A DNA stretch of 64,000 nt from Prauserella halophila (lineage in GTDB: Bacteria > Actinomycetota > Actinomycetes > Mycobacteriales > Pseudonocardiaceae). Shown piece after piece: positions 41,871-50,683 of this stretch (position 1 is its first letter; each line of letters starts with the position of its first letter). The notes under the pieces were generated by a model. That model was not told the DNA's origin and searched no databases. It was given only the letters and a program-made list of their open reading frames with translations. The stretch is taken from the NCBI RefSeq assembly GCF_024171895.1, contig NZ_JAMTCQ010000009.1:905318-969317 (forward strand), written 5' to 3'. Position numbers and translations under genes: made by a program.

Positions 41871-43088
41871 GTGGACGGCACCGGCAGCACACCCCCGAAC
41901 ACCCCGCGCACCGCGGGCCGAGGGGACGACCCGGACGAGTATGCCGCGGCGCCGGCCATGGACACGCCGCTCGCCACCCGCGTTCGCCGCGCCGCACCGC
42001 CCGTCCTCGTGTACCTCGCCGTACGGCTCGTCGGCGTCCTGGTGCTCGCCGTGATGGCGGCTACGCACGACACCAGCCTGCTGGACCGGCTCACCTCCTG
42101 GGACGGGCAGTGGTACCTCGGCATCGCCGAGCACGGCTACGCCGGTCACGGCGAATCCAGCCTCGACGCCGACGGCGAACCGTACTCGACCGCACCGTAC
42201 GCGTTCTTCCCGCTGTATCCCGCGGCGATGTCGATCGTCGCCACGTTCGGGATTCCCCTCGATGTGGCGGGCCTCGTCGTGTCCACCGTCGCCGGGCTTG
42301 CCGCCGTGCCCGCCGTGATGCGACTCGCCCGGCACGTCGACCCGCGCCGCCGAGCCGGACTGCTGCTCGTCGCACTGTGGGCGGGCGCCCCCATGGCCGG
42401 GGTGCTGTCCATGGTGTACACCGAGGCGGCGTTCCTCGCCCTCGCCGCGTGGTCGCTGGTCGGCGTGCTCGAACGGCGCTGGCTGCTCGCCGGGGCCTGC
42501 GCGCTGTCGGCCGGGCTGACGCGCTCCTCGGCGGCGGTGCTGATCGCGGTCGTCGTCGTGGCCGCGCTGCACGCGGCGTGGGCCCGGCGCGGCGGGTGGC
42601 CGGCCGCCGCGGGTGCCGTTCTCGCACCACTGGGGTTGCTCGGCTGGTGGCTGACCGTGTACCTGGCCACCGGGCGGACGTGGCAGGCGATCCAGCTCGA
42701 CGGCTGGGGCGTGTCCTGGGACTGGGGCGCCGACACGGTCGACTGGATCACCGGCGCGTTCGGCATCGAGTCCCATCCGTACGACCTGGTCGGCGCGATC
42801 GTGATCGTCGGTGCCGCCGCACTCGTCGTGGTCCTGGCCGCGCAGCGCGTGCCGTGGCCGTTGACCGCGTACGCAGCAGGCATCGTCACCCTCGCGGTCG
42901 GCTCCGGCGGGCTGGCGATCACCACACCGCGGTTGCTGCTCGTCGCCGCCCCCGTGCTGATGCTGCCGATCGCCGTGGGGCTCGCCAACCGGCGCCGCGG
43001 CACCGGCCTCGCCGTGACAGGCATGGCCGTGGCCGCCGGCTGCTGGTTCTCCGCCTACGCGCTCACCGTGTGGCCGTACGCGATCTGA
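41871..43088 (+). CDS. PIG-V-like membrane mannosyltransferase
   Basis: A 405-residue polytopic membrane protein related to GPI mannosyltransferase PIG-V and bacterial relatives. A ~30-residue soluble start precedes about ten hydrophobic segments. The catalytic-type loop SWDGQWYLGIAEHGYAG lies near residue 75 (acidic residue after the first membrane helix), followed by YAFFPLYPAAM near 105 and SMVYTEAAFLALAAWSLVG near 180. Such GT-C enzymes use polyprenyl-phosphate-mannose to mannosylate cell-envelope glycolipids or proteins. GGAGA lies about 11 bases before the GTG. The acceptor is unknown. Confidence 0.83.
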   Translation: MDGTGSTPPNTPRTAGRGDDPDEYAAAPAMDTPLATRVRRAAPPVLVYLAVRLVGVLVLAVMAATHDTSLLDRLTSWDGQWYLGIAEHGYAGHGESSLDADGEPYSTAPYAFFPLYPAAMSIVATFGIPLDVAGLVVSTVAGLAAVPAVMRLARHVDPRRRAGLLLVALWAGAPMAGVLSMVYTEAAFLALAAWSLVGVLERRWLLAGACALSAGLTRSSAAVLIAVVVVAALHAAWARRGGWPAAAGAVLAPLGLLGWWLTVYLATGRTWQAIQLDGWGVSWDWGADTVDWITGAFGIESHPYDLVGAIVIVGAAALVVVLAAQRVPWPLTAYAAGIVTLAVGSGGLAITTPRLLLVAAPVLMLPIAVGLANRRRGTGLAVTGMAVAAGCWFSAYALTVWPYAI

Positions 43089-43097
43089 GGTGCACCC

Positions 43098-43247
43098 ATG
43101 GCACGCCTGCGCCGCATCCTGCGCACACTTGCTGACGTCGCCGTCGCCACCGCCGTCACCCTCGCGCCGGTCCTGTTCCCCGGAGCCCTCGACGACCGGC
43201 CGCCCCGGCGTCGGTCACGACACCGCCCCTCACGACACCGCTGCTGA
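43098..43247 (+). CDS. Possible 49-residue peptide overlapping the aconitase 3' end
   Basis: ATG 43098 opens a frame with a basic start and a hydrophobic middle (MARLRRILRTLADVAVATAV, then LAPVLFPGAL) and an Arg-rich end. It begins ten bases after the mannosyltransferase stop with TGAGG upstream, and its end overlaps the convergent aconitase gene by 18 bases. Coding is possible but weakly supported. Confidence 0.25.
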   Translation: MARLRRILRTLADVAVATAVTLAPVLFPGALDDRPPRRRSRHRPSRHRC

Positions 43248-45188
43248 GGTCTGCGCCAACAACGGGATGCGCCCACCGGCCAGGACGGCCTCACGCTGCC
43301 GCTGCGACAGGGTGTGCCGCACCTCGTAGCGCTGGTTCTTCGTGGCGTTCGACACCGACAGCCCGGCGTCCGGCTCGCCCAGCAGTCGGCGCAGGTCCTC
43401 GACCACGAGTGTGTCGTCGGCGTCGATGCGGGCGTAGTCCTCGGGGTCGGCGAATTGGACCGGCAGGATGCCGAAGTTCGCCAGGTTCTGCCAGTGGATC
43501 CGTGCGAACGACAACGCAATGACCATGCGCAGGCCGAGATAGCGGGGTGTGATCGCCGCATGTTCGCGCGAGGAACCCTGACCGTAGTTGCGGCCACCGA
43601 CGATGATGTGCCCCGAACCCCCGGCCGTCTCCTGCGCCCGCGCCGGGTAGTCCGGGTCGATTCGCGTGAACGTGAACTCGGCCAGCGCCGGGACATTCGA
43701 CCGGTACGGCAGCGCGGCGGCCCCCGCGGGGGAGATCTCGTCGGTCGACACGTCGTCACCCACCTTCAGCAGCACCGGCGCCTCGATGCGGTCCGGCAAC
43801 GGCGGGAAATCCGGCAACGACGAGATGTTCGGGCCCTTCGTCGGCTCCGCCCGGCGCGACACCTCGGGCGGCGGCGGCTCCTCCAGCGTCTCCGGGTTGA
43901 CCGTCGCCCGTTCCGGAAGCTCCAGCGTGGGCTCGTCGACGCCCAGATCGCGCGGGTCCGTGATCACTCCCTCGAGCGCGCTGGCCGCGGCCGTCTCCGG
44001 CGAGCACAACCACACCGAATCCTCCCGCGTGCCCGAACGACCGGGGAAGTTGCGCGGGAACGTGCGCAGCGAGTTGTGCCCCACGGCGGGAGCCTGCCCC
44101 ATCCCGATGCACCCCATACACCCCGCCTGGTGGATCCGCGCGCCCGCCGACACCAGATCGAACGTGGCACCCATCTTCGTCAGATCCGCGAAGATCTCCC
44201 GCGACGTCGGGTTGATGTCGAAACTGACGCCGCCCGCCGTCTGCTTGCCACGCACCATTGCGGCGGCGATCGCGAAGTCGCGCAGCCCGGGGTTGGCCGA
44301 CGAGCCGATGATCGCCTGCCCCAACGGTGTACCGGCCACCTCACGCACCGCGACGACGTTGTCCGGCGCCGACGGCTTCGCGATCAGCGGCACCAGTGTC
44401 GACAGGTCGATCTCGTCGGTGACGTCGTACCCGGCACCGTCGTCCGCGGTGATCTCCACGAAATCGTGCTCCCTGCCCTCGGTGCGCAGGAACCGCCGCA
44501 CCGCCTCGTCGGAGGGGAACACCGTCGTCGTGGCGCCCAGCTCGGCACCCATGTTCGCGATCACGTGCCGGTCCATCGCCGACAACGTCGCCAGCCCCGG
44601 CCCGTGGTACTCGATGATCCGGTTCACGGCCCCGGACACGGTGTGCCTGCGCAGCATCTCCAGGATGACGTCCTTGGCCGACACCCACGGCGGGAGCTCA
44701 CCGGTGAGCCGCACACCCCAGATCTCCGGCATCCGCACGTACAGCGGCTCGCCCGTGATCGCCGTGGCCACGTCCAACCCGCCGACGCCGATCGCCAGCA
44801 TTCCCAGCGACCCGGCCGCCGGCGTGTGCGAATCGGAACCGACCATGCTGGTCCCGGGCACACCGAACCGCTGCATGTGCGTCGGATGCGACACACCGTT
44901 CCCCGGTTTGGAGTACCAGATGCCGTACCGGCGGCACGCCGACCGGAGGAACGCGTGGTCCTCGGCGTTGCGCTCGTCGGCCTGCAGCAGGTTGTGGTCG
45001 ACGTACTGGACACTGACGTCGGCACGGGTCCGGTCCAGATCCAGCGCCTCCAGCTCCTGCATGACCAGCGTGCCCGTGGCGTCCTGGGTCAACGTCTGAT
45101 CGATCCGGATCGCGACCTCCTTGCCCGGCGTCATCGCGCCGTCCACGAGGTGGTCGGCGATCAGCTTCTGTGCGACGTTTCGAGGCAT
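43230..45188 (-). CDS. Aconitase-family hydro-lyase with atypical cluster motif
   Basis: A 652-residue protein with both aconitase domains in one chain. Catalytic-domain landmarks are SVQYVDHNLLQAD near residue 58, MVGSDSHTPAAGSLGMLAIG near 115, and GCMGCIGMGQAPA near 355, which supplies two [4Fe-4S] cysteines. The C-terminal swivel domain has VGGRNYGQGSSREHAAITPR near 535. The canonical first cluster Cys in GSC(T/S)N is replaced: the motif reads IIGSSANPG near 293. It resembles the short Aquifex-type putative aconitase group. Likely reaction is citrate/isocitrate or a related hydroxy-acid isomerisation, but the substrate and cluster state are uncertain. No neighbour clarifies its pathway. 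Confidence 0.85.
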   Translation of the reverse strand: MPRNVAQKLIADHLVDGAMTPGKEVAIRIDQTLTQDATGTLVMQELEALDLDRTRADVSVQYVDHNLLQADERNAEDHAFLRSACRRYGIWYSKPGNGVSHPTHMQRFGVPGTSMVGSDSHTPAAGSLGMLAIGVGGLDVATAITGEPLYVRMPEIWGVRLTGELPPWVSAKDVILEMLRRHTVSGAVNRIIEYHGPGLATLSAMDRHVIANMGAELGATTTVFPSDEAVRRFLRTEGREHDFVEITADDGAGYDVTDEIDLSTLVPLIAKPSAPDNVVAVREVAGTPLGQAIIGSSANPGLRDFAIAAAMVRGKQTAGGVSFDINPTSREIFADLTKMGATFDLVSAGARIHQAGCMGCIGMGQAPAVGHNSLRTFPRNFPGRSGTREDSVWLCSPETAAASALEGVITDPRDLGVDEPTLELPERATVNPETLEEPPPPEVSRRAEPTKGPNISSLPDFPPLPDRIEAPVLLKVGDDVSTDEISPAGAAALPYRSNVPALAEFTFTRIDPDYPARAQETAGGSGHIIVGGRNYGQGSSREHAAITPRYLGLRMVIALSFARIHWQNLANFGILPVQFADPEDYARIDADDTLVVEDLRRLLGEPDAGLSVSNATKNQRYEVRHTLSQRQREAVLAGGRIPLLAQTSAAVS

Positions 45189-45323
45189 GCGTCGGCGCCC
45201 TTCACCCGGGGGAGTCTGCAGGGTGGAGGTTGCCGGTGCGGGGCCGGTCGAAACGTCACCCGCACCGGTGTCACCCGAGTGCCAGCGGCACGTCGGGCAT
45301 CGGCGACATATCCGGCACCGGCA

Positions 45324-46595
45324 CTACGCGCGTGCCGACGCGTCGGCCCCCGCGGTGAGGGCCAGTGCGGCCGCTTCGCCGCGGGTGCCGACGTCGAGTT
45401 TGTGCAGCACCCGCGTGACGTGGAACTTGACGGTGCTCTCCGTGACGCCCAGGTCCGCGGCGATGGCCTTGTTGCGCTTGCCCTGCGCGAGTAGGTCGAG
45501 CACTTCGCGTTCCCGGCGGTTGAGGTCGGTCAGCCGGGTCTCCACCCCGGTGTCGGCAGGTGGATCGAGCGGCAGTTCGACCGTGACGTGGCTGCCCCAA
45601 CCGGGAGTGGCGTCGACGTCGACCGTGGCGCCGAGCGCCCGCGCGCGACCCTGCAGCTGCCGGTGGAGCGCGGCCGCGTCGAGGTTGCCCGTGCTCTGAT
45701 CACGGACGTCGACCAGCAGCGTCGCGCCGCCGTGCGTCCACGCGATCCGCAGGCGGGCCAACTCGGGATCGGCGGTCAGGGCCAGCACCGCCGTGCGGGT
45801 CATCGCGCGCGCGGCGTGCGCGATGTCGCCGGGCAGGGCCCTGTCCGCGCCGGCCGGTGCCGCGAACTCGATCGGCGCCTCGTGGTGCCGCAACATCTTC
45901 CGGATCTCGTTGTGCAGTACGGTGAACGCGGCCGGGGCGGCCTCATTGGACAGTGCCTGGTCGGATTGCTGCGCGGTGCGCAACGCCACGAGGGCCGACG
46001 ACGTCGCGTCCGTCGCGGCAACCCGTGCGCGGGTGTCGTCCAACTCGGTCGAGCGCAACGTCGTCAGCAGCCCGACCAGCGTGGACTCGTGCGCGGTGGC
46101 CAGTTCGGTGATGGTGCGTTCGCGTTCGAGTGCGGCCGCGCGCGACTCGGCGAGATAGTCGGGGCTGGCCTGGGCCACCTGCTGGCGGATCGACGTCGCG
46201 ACGATGCCGAACAGCGCCGCCAGCAGACCGGGCTCGGGCAGCCCGCGGCCGGGGGAGCGGGGAATCAGTACGAGCAGCATGTCCGACGGATCGCGCACCG
46301 CCCACACCGCCCGCCGCTCACCCGCGACCGCGAACGTCGAGCAGACCGGACTGCCGGGTTCGAGTTCCTGTTTGACCTGTTCGAGTTCACCGATGGTGAC
46401 CCTGTTGAGCATGTCGACGTCGCCGGCGACCTTGCGGGGCCGGCCCGCGCACTCGCGGGTGAAGACGATCAGCGCGGTGTGCGGCCACCGGGTCGCGATG
46501 AGGTGCGACAGGCGGCGGGCGATGTCGTGCAGCGGCCCGTCGAGGACCTTCCGCAACCCGGTCAGGGCCGCGACGGGATCCGATTCGTCCGGCAT
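45324..46595 (-). CDS. Sensor-LuxR fusion regulator (GAF-like, histidine-kinase-like, LuxR HTH)
   Basis: A 423-residue single-chain regulator. An N-terminal GAF-like sensor (residues ~10-140) leads into a helical linker. A degenerate kinase-ATPase-like part follows (HNEIRKMLRHHEAPIEF near 240; GRARALGATVDVDATPGWGS near 330; VTVELPL). A LuxR HTH (LNRREREVLDLLAQGKRNKA with STVKFHVTRVLHKL) occupies 355-410. No clear HisKA His box is seen, so it may be a one-component factor that inherited a kinase core. It is divergent from mscR across 137 bases, suggesting control of formaldehyde detoxification. Confidence 0.82.
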   Translation of the reverse strand: MPDESDPVAALTGLRKVLDGPLHDIARRLSHLIATRWPHTALIVFTRECAGRPRKVAGDVDMLNRVTIGELEQVKQELEPGSPVCSTFAVAGERRAVWAVRDPSDMLLVLIPRSPGRGLPEPGLLAALFGIVATSIRQQVAQASPDYLAESRAAALERERTITELATAHESTLVGLLTTLRSTELDDTRARVAATDATSSALVALRTAQQSDQALSNEAAPAAFTVLHNEIRKMLRHHEAPIEFAAPAGADRALPGDIAHAARAMTRTAVLALTADPELARLRIAWTHGGATLLVDVRDQSTGNLDAAALHRQLQGRARALGATVDVDATPGWGSHVTVELPLDPPADTGVETRLTDLNRREREVLDLLAQGKRNKAIAADLGVTESTVKFHVTRVLHKLDVGTRGEAAALALTAGADASARA

Positions 46596-46732
46596 CCGGC
46601 CAGCCTAACTCGTCGGAGGTCGAGGTATTGCTGTCCGTCCGGACAGGTCATGCGAACGGTGCAGCGCACTAGTGTCGGCAAGACATGCGGTGATGCGCAT
46701 GTCTTGTTCGTCAATCCGAAGGAACAGCCCCG

Positions 46733-47818
46733 ATGCCTCAACAAGTCCGCGGCGTGATCGCCCGCGCCGAGGGAGCTCCGGTCGAGCTCACCGACATCGT
46801 CGTCCCCGACCCAGGGCCGGGGGAGGTCGTCGTCGCGATCGCCGCATGCGGCGTGTGCCATACGGACCTGACCTACCGGGACGGCGGGATCAACGACGAG
46901 TTTCCGTTCCTGCTGGGCCACGAGGCCGCGGGCACGGTCGAGAGTGTCGGCGAAGGCGTGAACTCGGTGCAGCCGGGCGACTTCGTCGTACTCAACTGGC
47001 GTGCCGTGTGCGGGCAGTGCCGGGCGTGCAAGCGCGGCCGCCCGCAGTACTGCTTCGACACGTTCAACGCCACGCAGAAGATGACCCTCGCCGACGGCAC
47101 GGAGCTCTCGCCTGCGCTGGGGATCGGTGCGTTCGCCGACAAGACCTTGGTGCACGCGGGGCAGTGCACCAAGGTCGACCCGAACACCGATCCCGCGGTG
47201 GCCGGCCTGCTCGGCTGCGGCGTCATGGCGGGCATCGGCGCTGCGGTCAACACCGGCGGGGTCGGACGCGGCGATTCGGTCGCCGTGATCGGCTGCGGCG
47301 GCGTCGGTGACGCTGCGATCGCCGGTGCGCGCCTGGCCGGCGCGTCGCCGATCATCGCGGTCGACCGCGACCCCAAGAAGCTCGACTGGGCCCGCGACCT
47401 CGGCGCCACGCACACCGTCAACGCCGTCGAGGCCGATTCCGTCGACGCCATCCGCGGCCTGACCGGCGGGTTCGGCGCCGACGTCGTCATCGACGCCGTC
47501 GGCATGCCCGAGACGTGGACCCAGGCGTTCTACGCGCGGGACCTCGCGGGCACGGCCGTGCTGGTCGGCGTGCCCACGCCGGACATGCGGCTGGATCTGC
47601 CGCTGATCGACGTCTTCGCCCGCGGCGGAGCCCTCAAGTCGTCCTGGTACGGCGACTGCCTGCCCGAACGCGACTTCCCGATGCTGATCGACCTGCACCG
47701 GCAGGGCAGACTCCCGCTCGAGAAGTTCGTCACCGAGCGGATCACGCTCGAGGACGTCGAGAAGGCCTTCCACACCATGCACGCCGGCGACGTGCTGCGT
47801 TCGGTGGTGATCGTGTGA
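46733..47818 (+). CDS. mscR: S-(hydroxymethyl)mycothiol dehydrogenase (mycothiol-dependent formaldehyde dehydrogenase)
   Basis: A 361-residue zinc-type medium-chain alcohol dehydrogenase. Catalytic Zn ligands are [13 protein letters not shown] near residue 40 and GHEAAG near 65. Structural Zn cysteines are [15 protein letters not shown] near 95-110. The NAD fold is [20 protein letters not shown] near 185. It matches mycothiol-dependent formaldehyde dehydrogenase, which oxidises the spontaneous formaldehyde-mycothiol adduct to S-formylmycothiol and also reduces S-nitrosomycothiol. The stop overlaps the next gene (GTGA). With mno and the P450 in the same window, this is the likely sink for their formaldehyde. 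Confidence 0.92.
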   Translation: MPQQVRGVIARAEGAPVELTDIVVPDPGPGEVVVAIAACGVCHTDLTYRDGGINDEFPFLLGHEAAGTVESVGEGVNSVQPGDFVVLNWRAVCGQCRACKRGRPQYCFDTFNATQKMTLADGTELSPALGIGAFADKTLVHAGQCTKVDPNTDPAVAGLLGCGVMAGIGAAVNTGGVGRGDSVAVIGCGGVGDAAIAGARLAGASPIIAVDRDPKKLDWARDLGATHTVNAVEADSVDAIRGLTGGFGADVVIDAVGMPETWTQAFYARDLAGTAVLVGVPTPDMRLDLPLIDVFARGGALKSSWYGDCLPERDFPMLIDLHRQGRLPLEKFVTERITLEDVEKAFHTMHAGDVLRSVVIV

Positions 47819-48441
47819 GCGCGCGTATCGACCAGGTCGTCACCAGTGGTTTCTTCGAACTCGACGGCGGCAGCTGGGCGGTCGACAACAACGTCTGGCT
47901 CGTCGGCGACGACAACGACGTGGTGATCGTCGACGCCGCACACGACGCCGACAAGATCACCGAGGCCGTCGCGGGCCGCAACGTCGTCGCCGTCGTCTGC
48001 ACGCACGGCCACAACGACCACGTCACCCACGCCCCGCAGCTCGGCGAGAAGTTCGACGCTCCGGTGCTGCTGCACCCCGCGGACCGGCAGCTGTGGGAGA
48101 TGACCCACCCCGGCGCGCCGTTCGGCGAGCTGGAGGAGGGCAGCCGGATCTCCGTCGCGGGCACCGATATCGAGGCGATCCACACGCCCGGGCACTCGCC
48201 GGGGTCGATGTGCCTGCATCTGCCCGAGGAGAAGGCGCTGTTCTCCGGCGACACGCTGTTCTCCGGCGGGCCGGGCGCCACCGGCAAATCGTTCTCGGAC
48301 TTCCCGACGATCATCGGATCCATCCGGGACCGGCTCTTCGGCCTGCCGGGCGACACCCGGGTCCACACCGGACACGGCGACGGCACCACGATCGGCACCG
48401 AGGCTCCCCACCTCGAGGAGTGGATTGCCCGCGGCTACTGA
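47815..48441 (+). CDS. MBL-fold hydrolase, probable S-formylmycothiol thioesterase
   Basis: A 208-residue metallo-beta-lactamase-fold protein. The metal site HxHxDH is [10 protein letters not shown] near residue 62, then [13 protein letters not shown] near 122, [12 protein letters not shown] near 143 and HTGHGDGT near 183. It starts with GTG overlapping the mscR stop (GTGA), so the two are co-translated. The same gene pair occurs in mycobacteria (Rv2259/Rv2260, from memory). The inferred role is hydrolysis of S-formylmycothiol to formate and mycothiol, completing formaldehyde oxidation. Glyoxalase II-type activity is the alternative. Confidence 0.87.
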   Translation: MSARIDQVVTSGFFELDGGSWAVDNNVWLVGDDNDVVIVDAAHDADKITEAVAGRNVVAVVCTHGHNDHVTHAPQLGEKFDAPVLLHPADRQLWEMTHPGAPFGELEEGSRISVAGTDIEAIHTPGHSPGSMCLHLPEEKALFSGDTLFSGGPGATGKSFSDFPTIIGSIRDRLFGLPGDTRVHTGHGDGTTIGTEAPHLEEWIARGY

Positions 48442-48494
48442 GCCGGCGTGGCCACCGATCCGGCGTGGCCACCGAGTCGACATCGTTCCACGGG

Positions 48495-48528
48495 CCCTCG
48501 GCCGGAGCATTCACGCTCCGGCCGAGGG
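48495..48528. terminator. Bidirectional terminator hairpin
   Basis: CCCTCGGCCGGAGC (48495-48508) and GCTCCGGCCGAGGG (48515-48528) form a perfect 14 bp stem with an ATTCAC loop, followed by TCTTGTCC. It lies between the convergent MBL and TetR genes. Confidence 0.88.
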
Positions 48529-48544
48529 TCTTGTCCGTGCGCGG

Positions 48545-49234
48545 TTACCACTCCGCCGTCGCAGGCGGTTCCAGCATGGGAACCAGGAATCGCCGGGCGA
48601 CCGCCCGGACCTGCTCGTCGTCGTCCAGGTCGACGAGCCCGCTCGGCGTGACCAGGAACGACGCCGACACGCGCACCATCATCTCGGCCGCCAGATCCAC
48701 GTCCACCGCGCCCGGCACCGTCCCCGCGCGCTGCTCGGCGCGCAGGCGATCGGCGACGAAACGCGACACCGTGGCCATGGTCTTGCCGTCGGTGCCGATG
48801 AGTGAGGGCACGACGATGTCCGGCTCGACGTCCAGGAGGCCGCCGATGAGGGGGTGGTGCCGAATCGAGCGCAACGCGCTCGCGAAGCCCAGCTCCACCC
48901 GTTCCGCGGCGTTGCGCGCGGGCCTGATGTCGAGCCGGAATCGGTCGAAATAGCGGCGGAACTCTCGTCGGAGCACCTGCTCGACCAGCGCGTCCTTCGT
49001 CGCGAACCGGCGGTACACGGTGATCCTCGAGATGCCGGCCCGCCGCGCGACGTCGTCCATCGTCGAGCGCCGGATACCCGTGCGGCAGAACTGCTCGTAG
49101 GCCGCGTCGAGCACCCGTGTGGTGGCCGCGTCGTCGGCTGCATCGGGTTCGGCCTGTTCGCTGAACACGCGCTCGAGCAACGATTCGGGCCAGCCGGTAC
49201 CGGATGAGAGCACGCCGGGGAGTGCTCGTTCCAC
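48545..49234 (-). CDS. TetR-family repressor of the rubber oxygenase genes
   Basis: A 229-residue TetR regulator. After a ~35-residue N-terminal extension, the HTH is VLDAAYEQFCRTGIRRSTMD with RRAGISRITVYRRFATKDAL near residues 42-90; the rest is a helical ligand domain. The GTG at 49234 has GAGGAG five bases upstream. It diverges from two tandem lcp genes across 186 bases that contain TGATAC/GTATCA half-sites, so autoregulation and lcp repression are likely, as reported for LcpR regulators of Gordonia. The inducer is unknown. Confidence 0.87.
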   Translation of the reverse strand: MERALPGVLSSGTGWPESLLERVFSEQAEPDAADDAATTRVLDAAYEQFCRTGIRRSTMDDVARRAGISRITVYRRFATKDALVEQVLRREFRRYFDRFRLDIRPARNAAERVELGFASALRSIRHHPLIGGLLDVEPDIVVPSLIGTDGKTMATVSRFVADRLRAEQRAGTVPGAVDVDLAAEMMVRVSASFLVTPSGLVDLDDDEQVRAVARRFLVPMLEPPATAEW

Positions 49235-49289
49235 GGATCTCCTCTCGCCGTGCGACAGGTCTGGTGTTCTGTGCGGCCTTATGCTCTCA

Positions 49290-49324
49290 TGATACGCGGA
49301 GACGCAATTTGTATCACCGTATCA
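49290..49324. promoter_or_regulatory. Candidate TetR operator in the tetR-lcp gap
   Basis: TGATAC at 49290-49295 is matched by its complement GTATCA at 49311-49316, and a second GTATCA follows at 49319-49324. The half-sites lie between the two divergent starts, where a TetR dimer would block both promoters. Confidence 0.55.
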
Positions 49325-49420
49325 ACACGCCGGATCAAGCACACGCCGTATCCATCGGACACGGAATTCATCGGTCGCGGCAGCTGTCGGTCATCGGCAA
49401 CTCAATGAGGAGTGCGGACC

Positions 49421-50647
49421 ATGGAAGGACTCAGCAGACGTAAGGCGTTGCTCGCGGGTGGAACGCTGGGCGCGGTGGGTGCACTGGGTATGGCGGCGCC
49501 TGCCTCGGCACGAGCGCTGTGGACGTGGTCACCGAGAGGGTCGGTGGCGGGAGCCGGTGTGGGGGCCGATCCCCGGACGGTCTGGGATCCCGACGTCGAC
49601 CGGGTGATCTCGGCGTTGCTCGACCAGGGAGGCGTCTCGCAGGTCAACGAGTTGCTCCGCACCTGGATCACGAACGATCAGCCGCTGCCGAGCGGGTTTC
49701 CCGACGACGTGCGGGAGCTGATGGAGCACGCCCGGCAACTGCCGTCGTGGGCCGATCACGACAAGCTGGCACAGGCGCACGACTTCAACCGGCGACGTGG
49801 GCTGTATCTGGGCGTGTTGTACGGCATGGCCAGCGGAATGATGAGCACCGTCATCCCCAAGGAGGCGCGTGCCGTCTACTACTCCTACGGCGGCGCGAAC
49901 ATGAAGGACCGCATCTCCAAGACCGCCAAGCTCGGCTACGACATCGGCACGCGCGATGCCTACGCGCCGGGCGGCGAGATGACCGTCACCTGCGTCAAGA
50001 CCCGCATGGTGCACGCGGCGGTCCGGCACCTGCTGCCGCAGTCTCCACAGTGGAACCGGTCCGCTCCCGAGGGCATCCCCATCAGCCAGGCCGACCTCAT
50101 GGTCACCTGGCACAGTCTCGCCACCACGGTCATGCAGACGATGCGCGAGTGGCAGATCCCGATCTCCGACGGCGACGCCGAGGCGTACCTGCATTCCTGG
50201 CAGGTCACGGCCCACATGCTCGGCGTGCGCGACGAGTACATCCCGGTGTCGTGGGACGAGGCCGACAGGCAGGCCGAGCAAGTACTCGATCCCGTGCTCG
50301 CGCCCACTCCGGAGGGCCGGGACCTGGCGCGAATCCTGCTGGAACTGGGGTCCGAACTGGACGGCGGTGTGCTCAGCGAACCGCTGCTCCGCGCCTTCAC
50401 CCGCTACACCCTCGGCGACCGGATCGCGGACTGGCTGGACATCGACAGGGAACCGGTCCACAGCCCGATGATCGAGACGTTCTGGCCCCCGTTCATCGCC
50501 GCTCGGGAATTCGGACTCGGCTTCCCCGGCTCGGACGAGACGTACTGGCTCTTCGACGAACTCCTCCGGCAGTTCGTCCTGCTCTATCTGTCCGAGGCCG
50601 ATTATCCGATCAGCATCGAGATCCCTCAGGGCAACCGGCCGTCCTGA
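49421..50647 (+). CDS. lcp: Latex clearing protein (rubber oxygenase), Tat-exported
   Basis: A 408-residue Lcp-type heme b dioxygenase (DUF2236) that cleaves cis-1,4-polyisoprene outside the cell into oligo-isoprenoid aldehydes/ketones. The N terminus is a twin-arginine signal (SRRKALLAGGTLGAVGALGM, then AAPASARA). Conserved Lcp segments are IPKEARAVYYSYGGANMKDR near residue 145 and VKTRMVHAAVRHLLPQSPQW near 190, where the heme-binding His and neighbouring Arg are expected. The ATG at 49421 is chosen because GAGGAG lies 9 bases upstream and the Tat motif follows at once. It is the first of two tandem paralogues divergent from a TetR gene. Confidence 0.92.
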   Translation: MEGLSRRKALLAGGTLGAVGALGMAAPASARALWTWSPRGSVAGAGVGADPRTVWDPDVDRVISALLDQGGVSQVNELLRTWITNDQPLPSGFPDDVRELMEHARQLPSWADHDKLAQAHDFNRRRGLYLGVLYGMASGMMSTVIPKEARAVYYSYGGANMKDRISKTAKLGYDIGTRDAYAPGGEMTVTCVKTRMVHAAVRHLLPQSPQWNRSAPEGIPISQADLMVTWHSLATTVMQTMREWQIPISDGDAEAYLHSWQVTAHMLGVRDEYIPVSWDEADRQAEQVLDPVLAPTPEGRDLARILLELGSELDGGVLSEPLLRAFTRYTLGDRIADWLDIDREPVHSPMIETFWPPFIAAREFGLGFPGSDETYWLFDELLRQFVLLYLSEADYPISIEIPQGNRPS

Positions 50648-50683
50648 CCCGCACGAAGCCCTCACGCGAAGGAGTCAGCAGTC

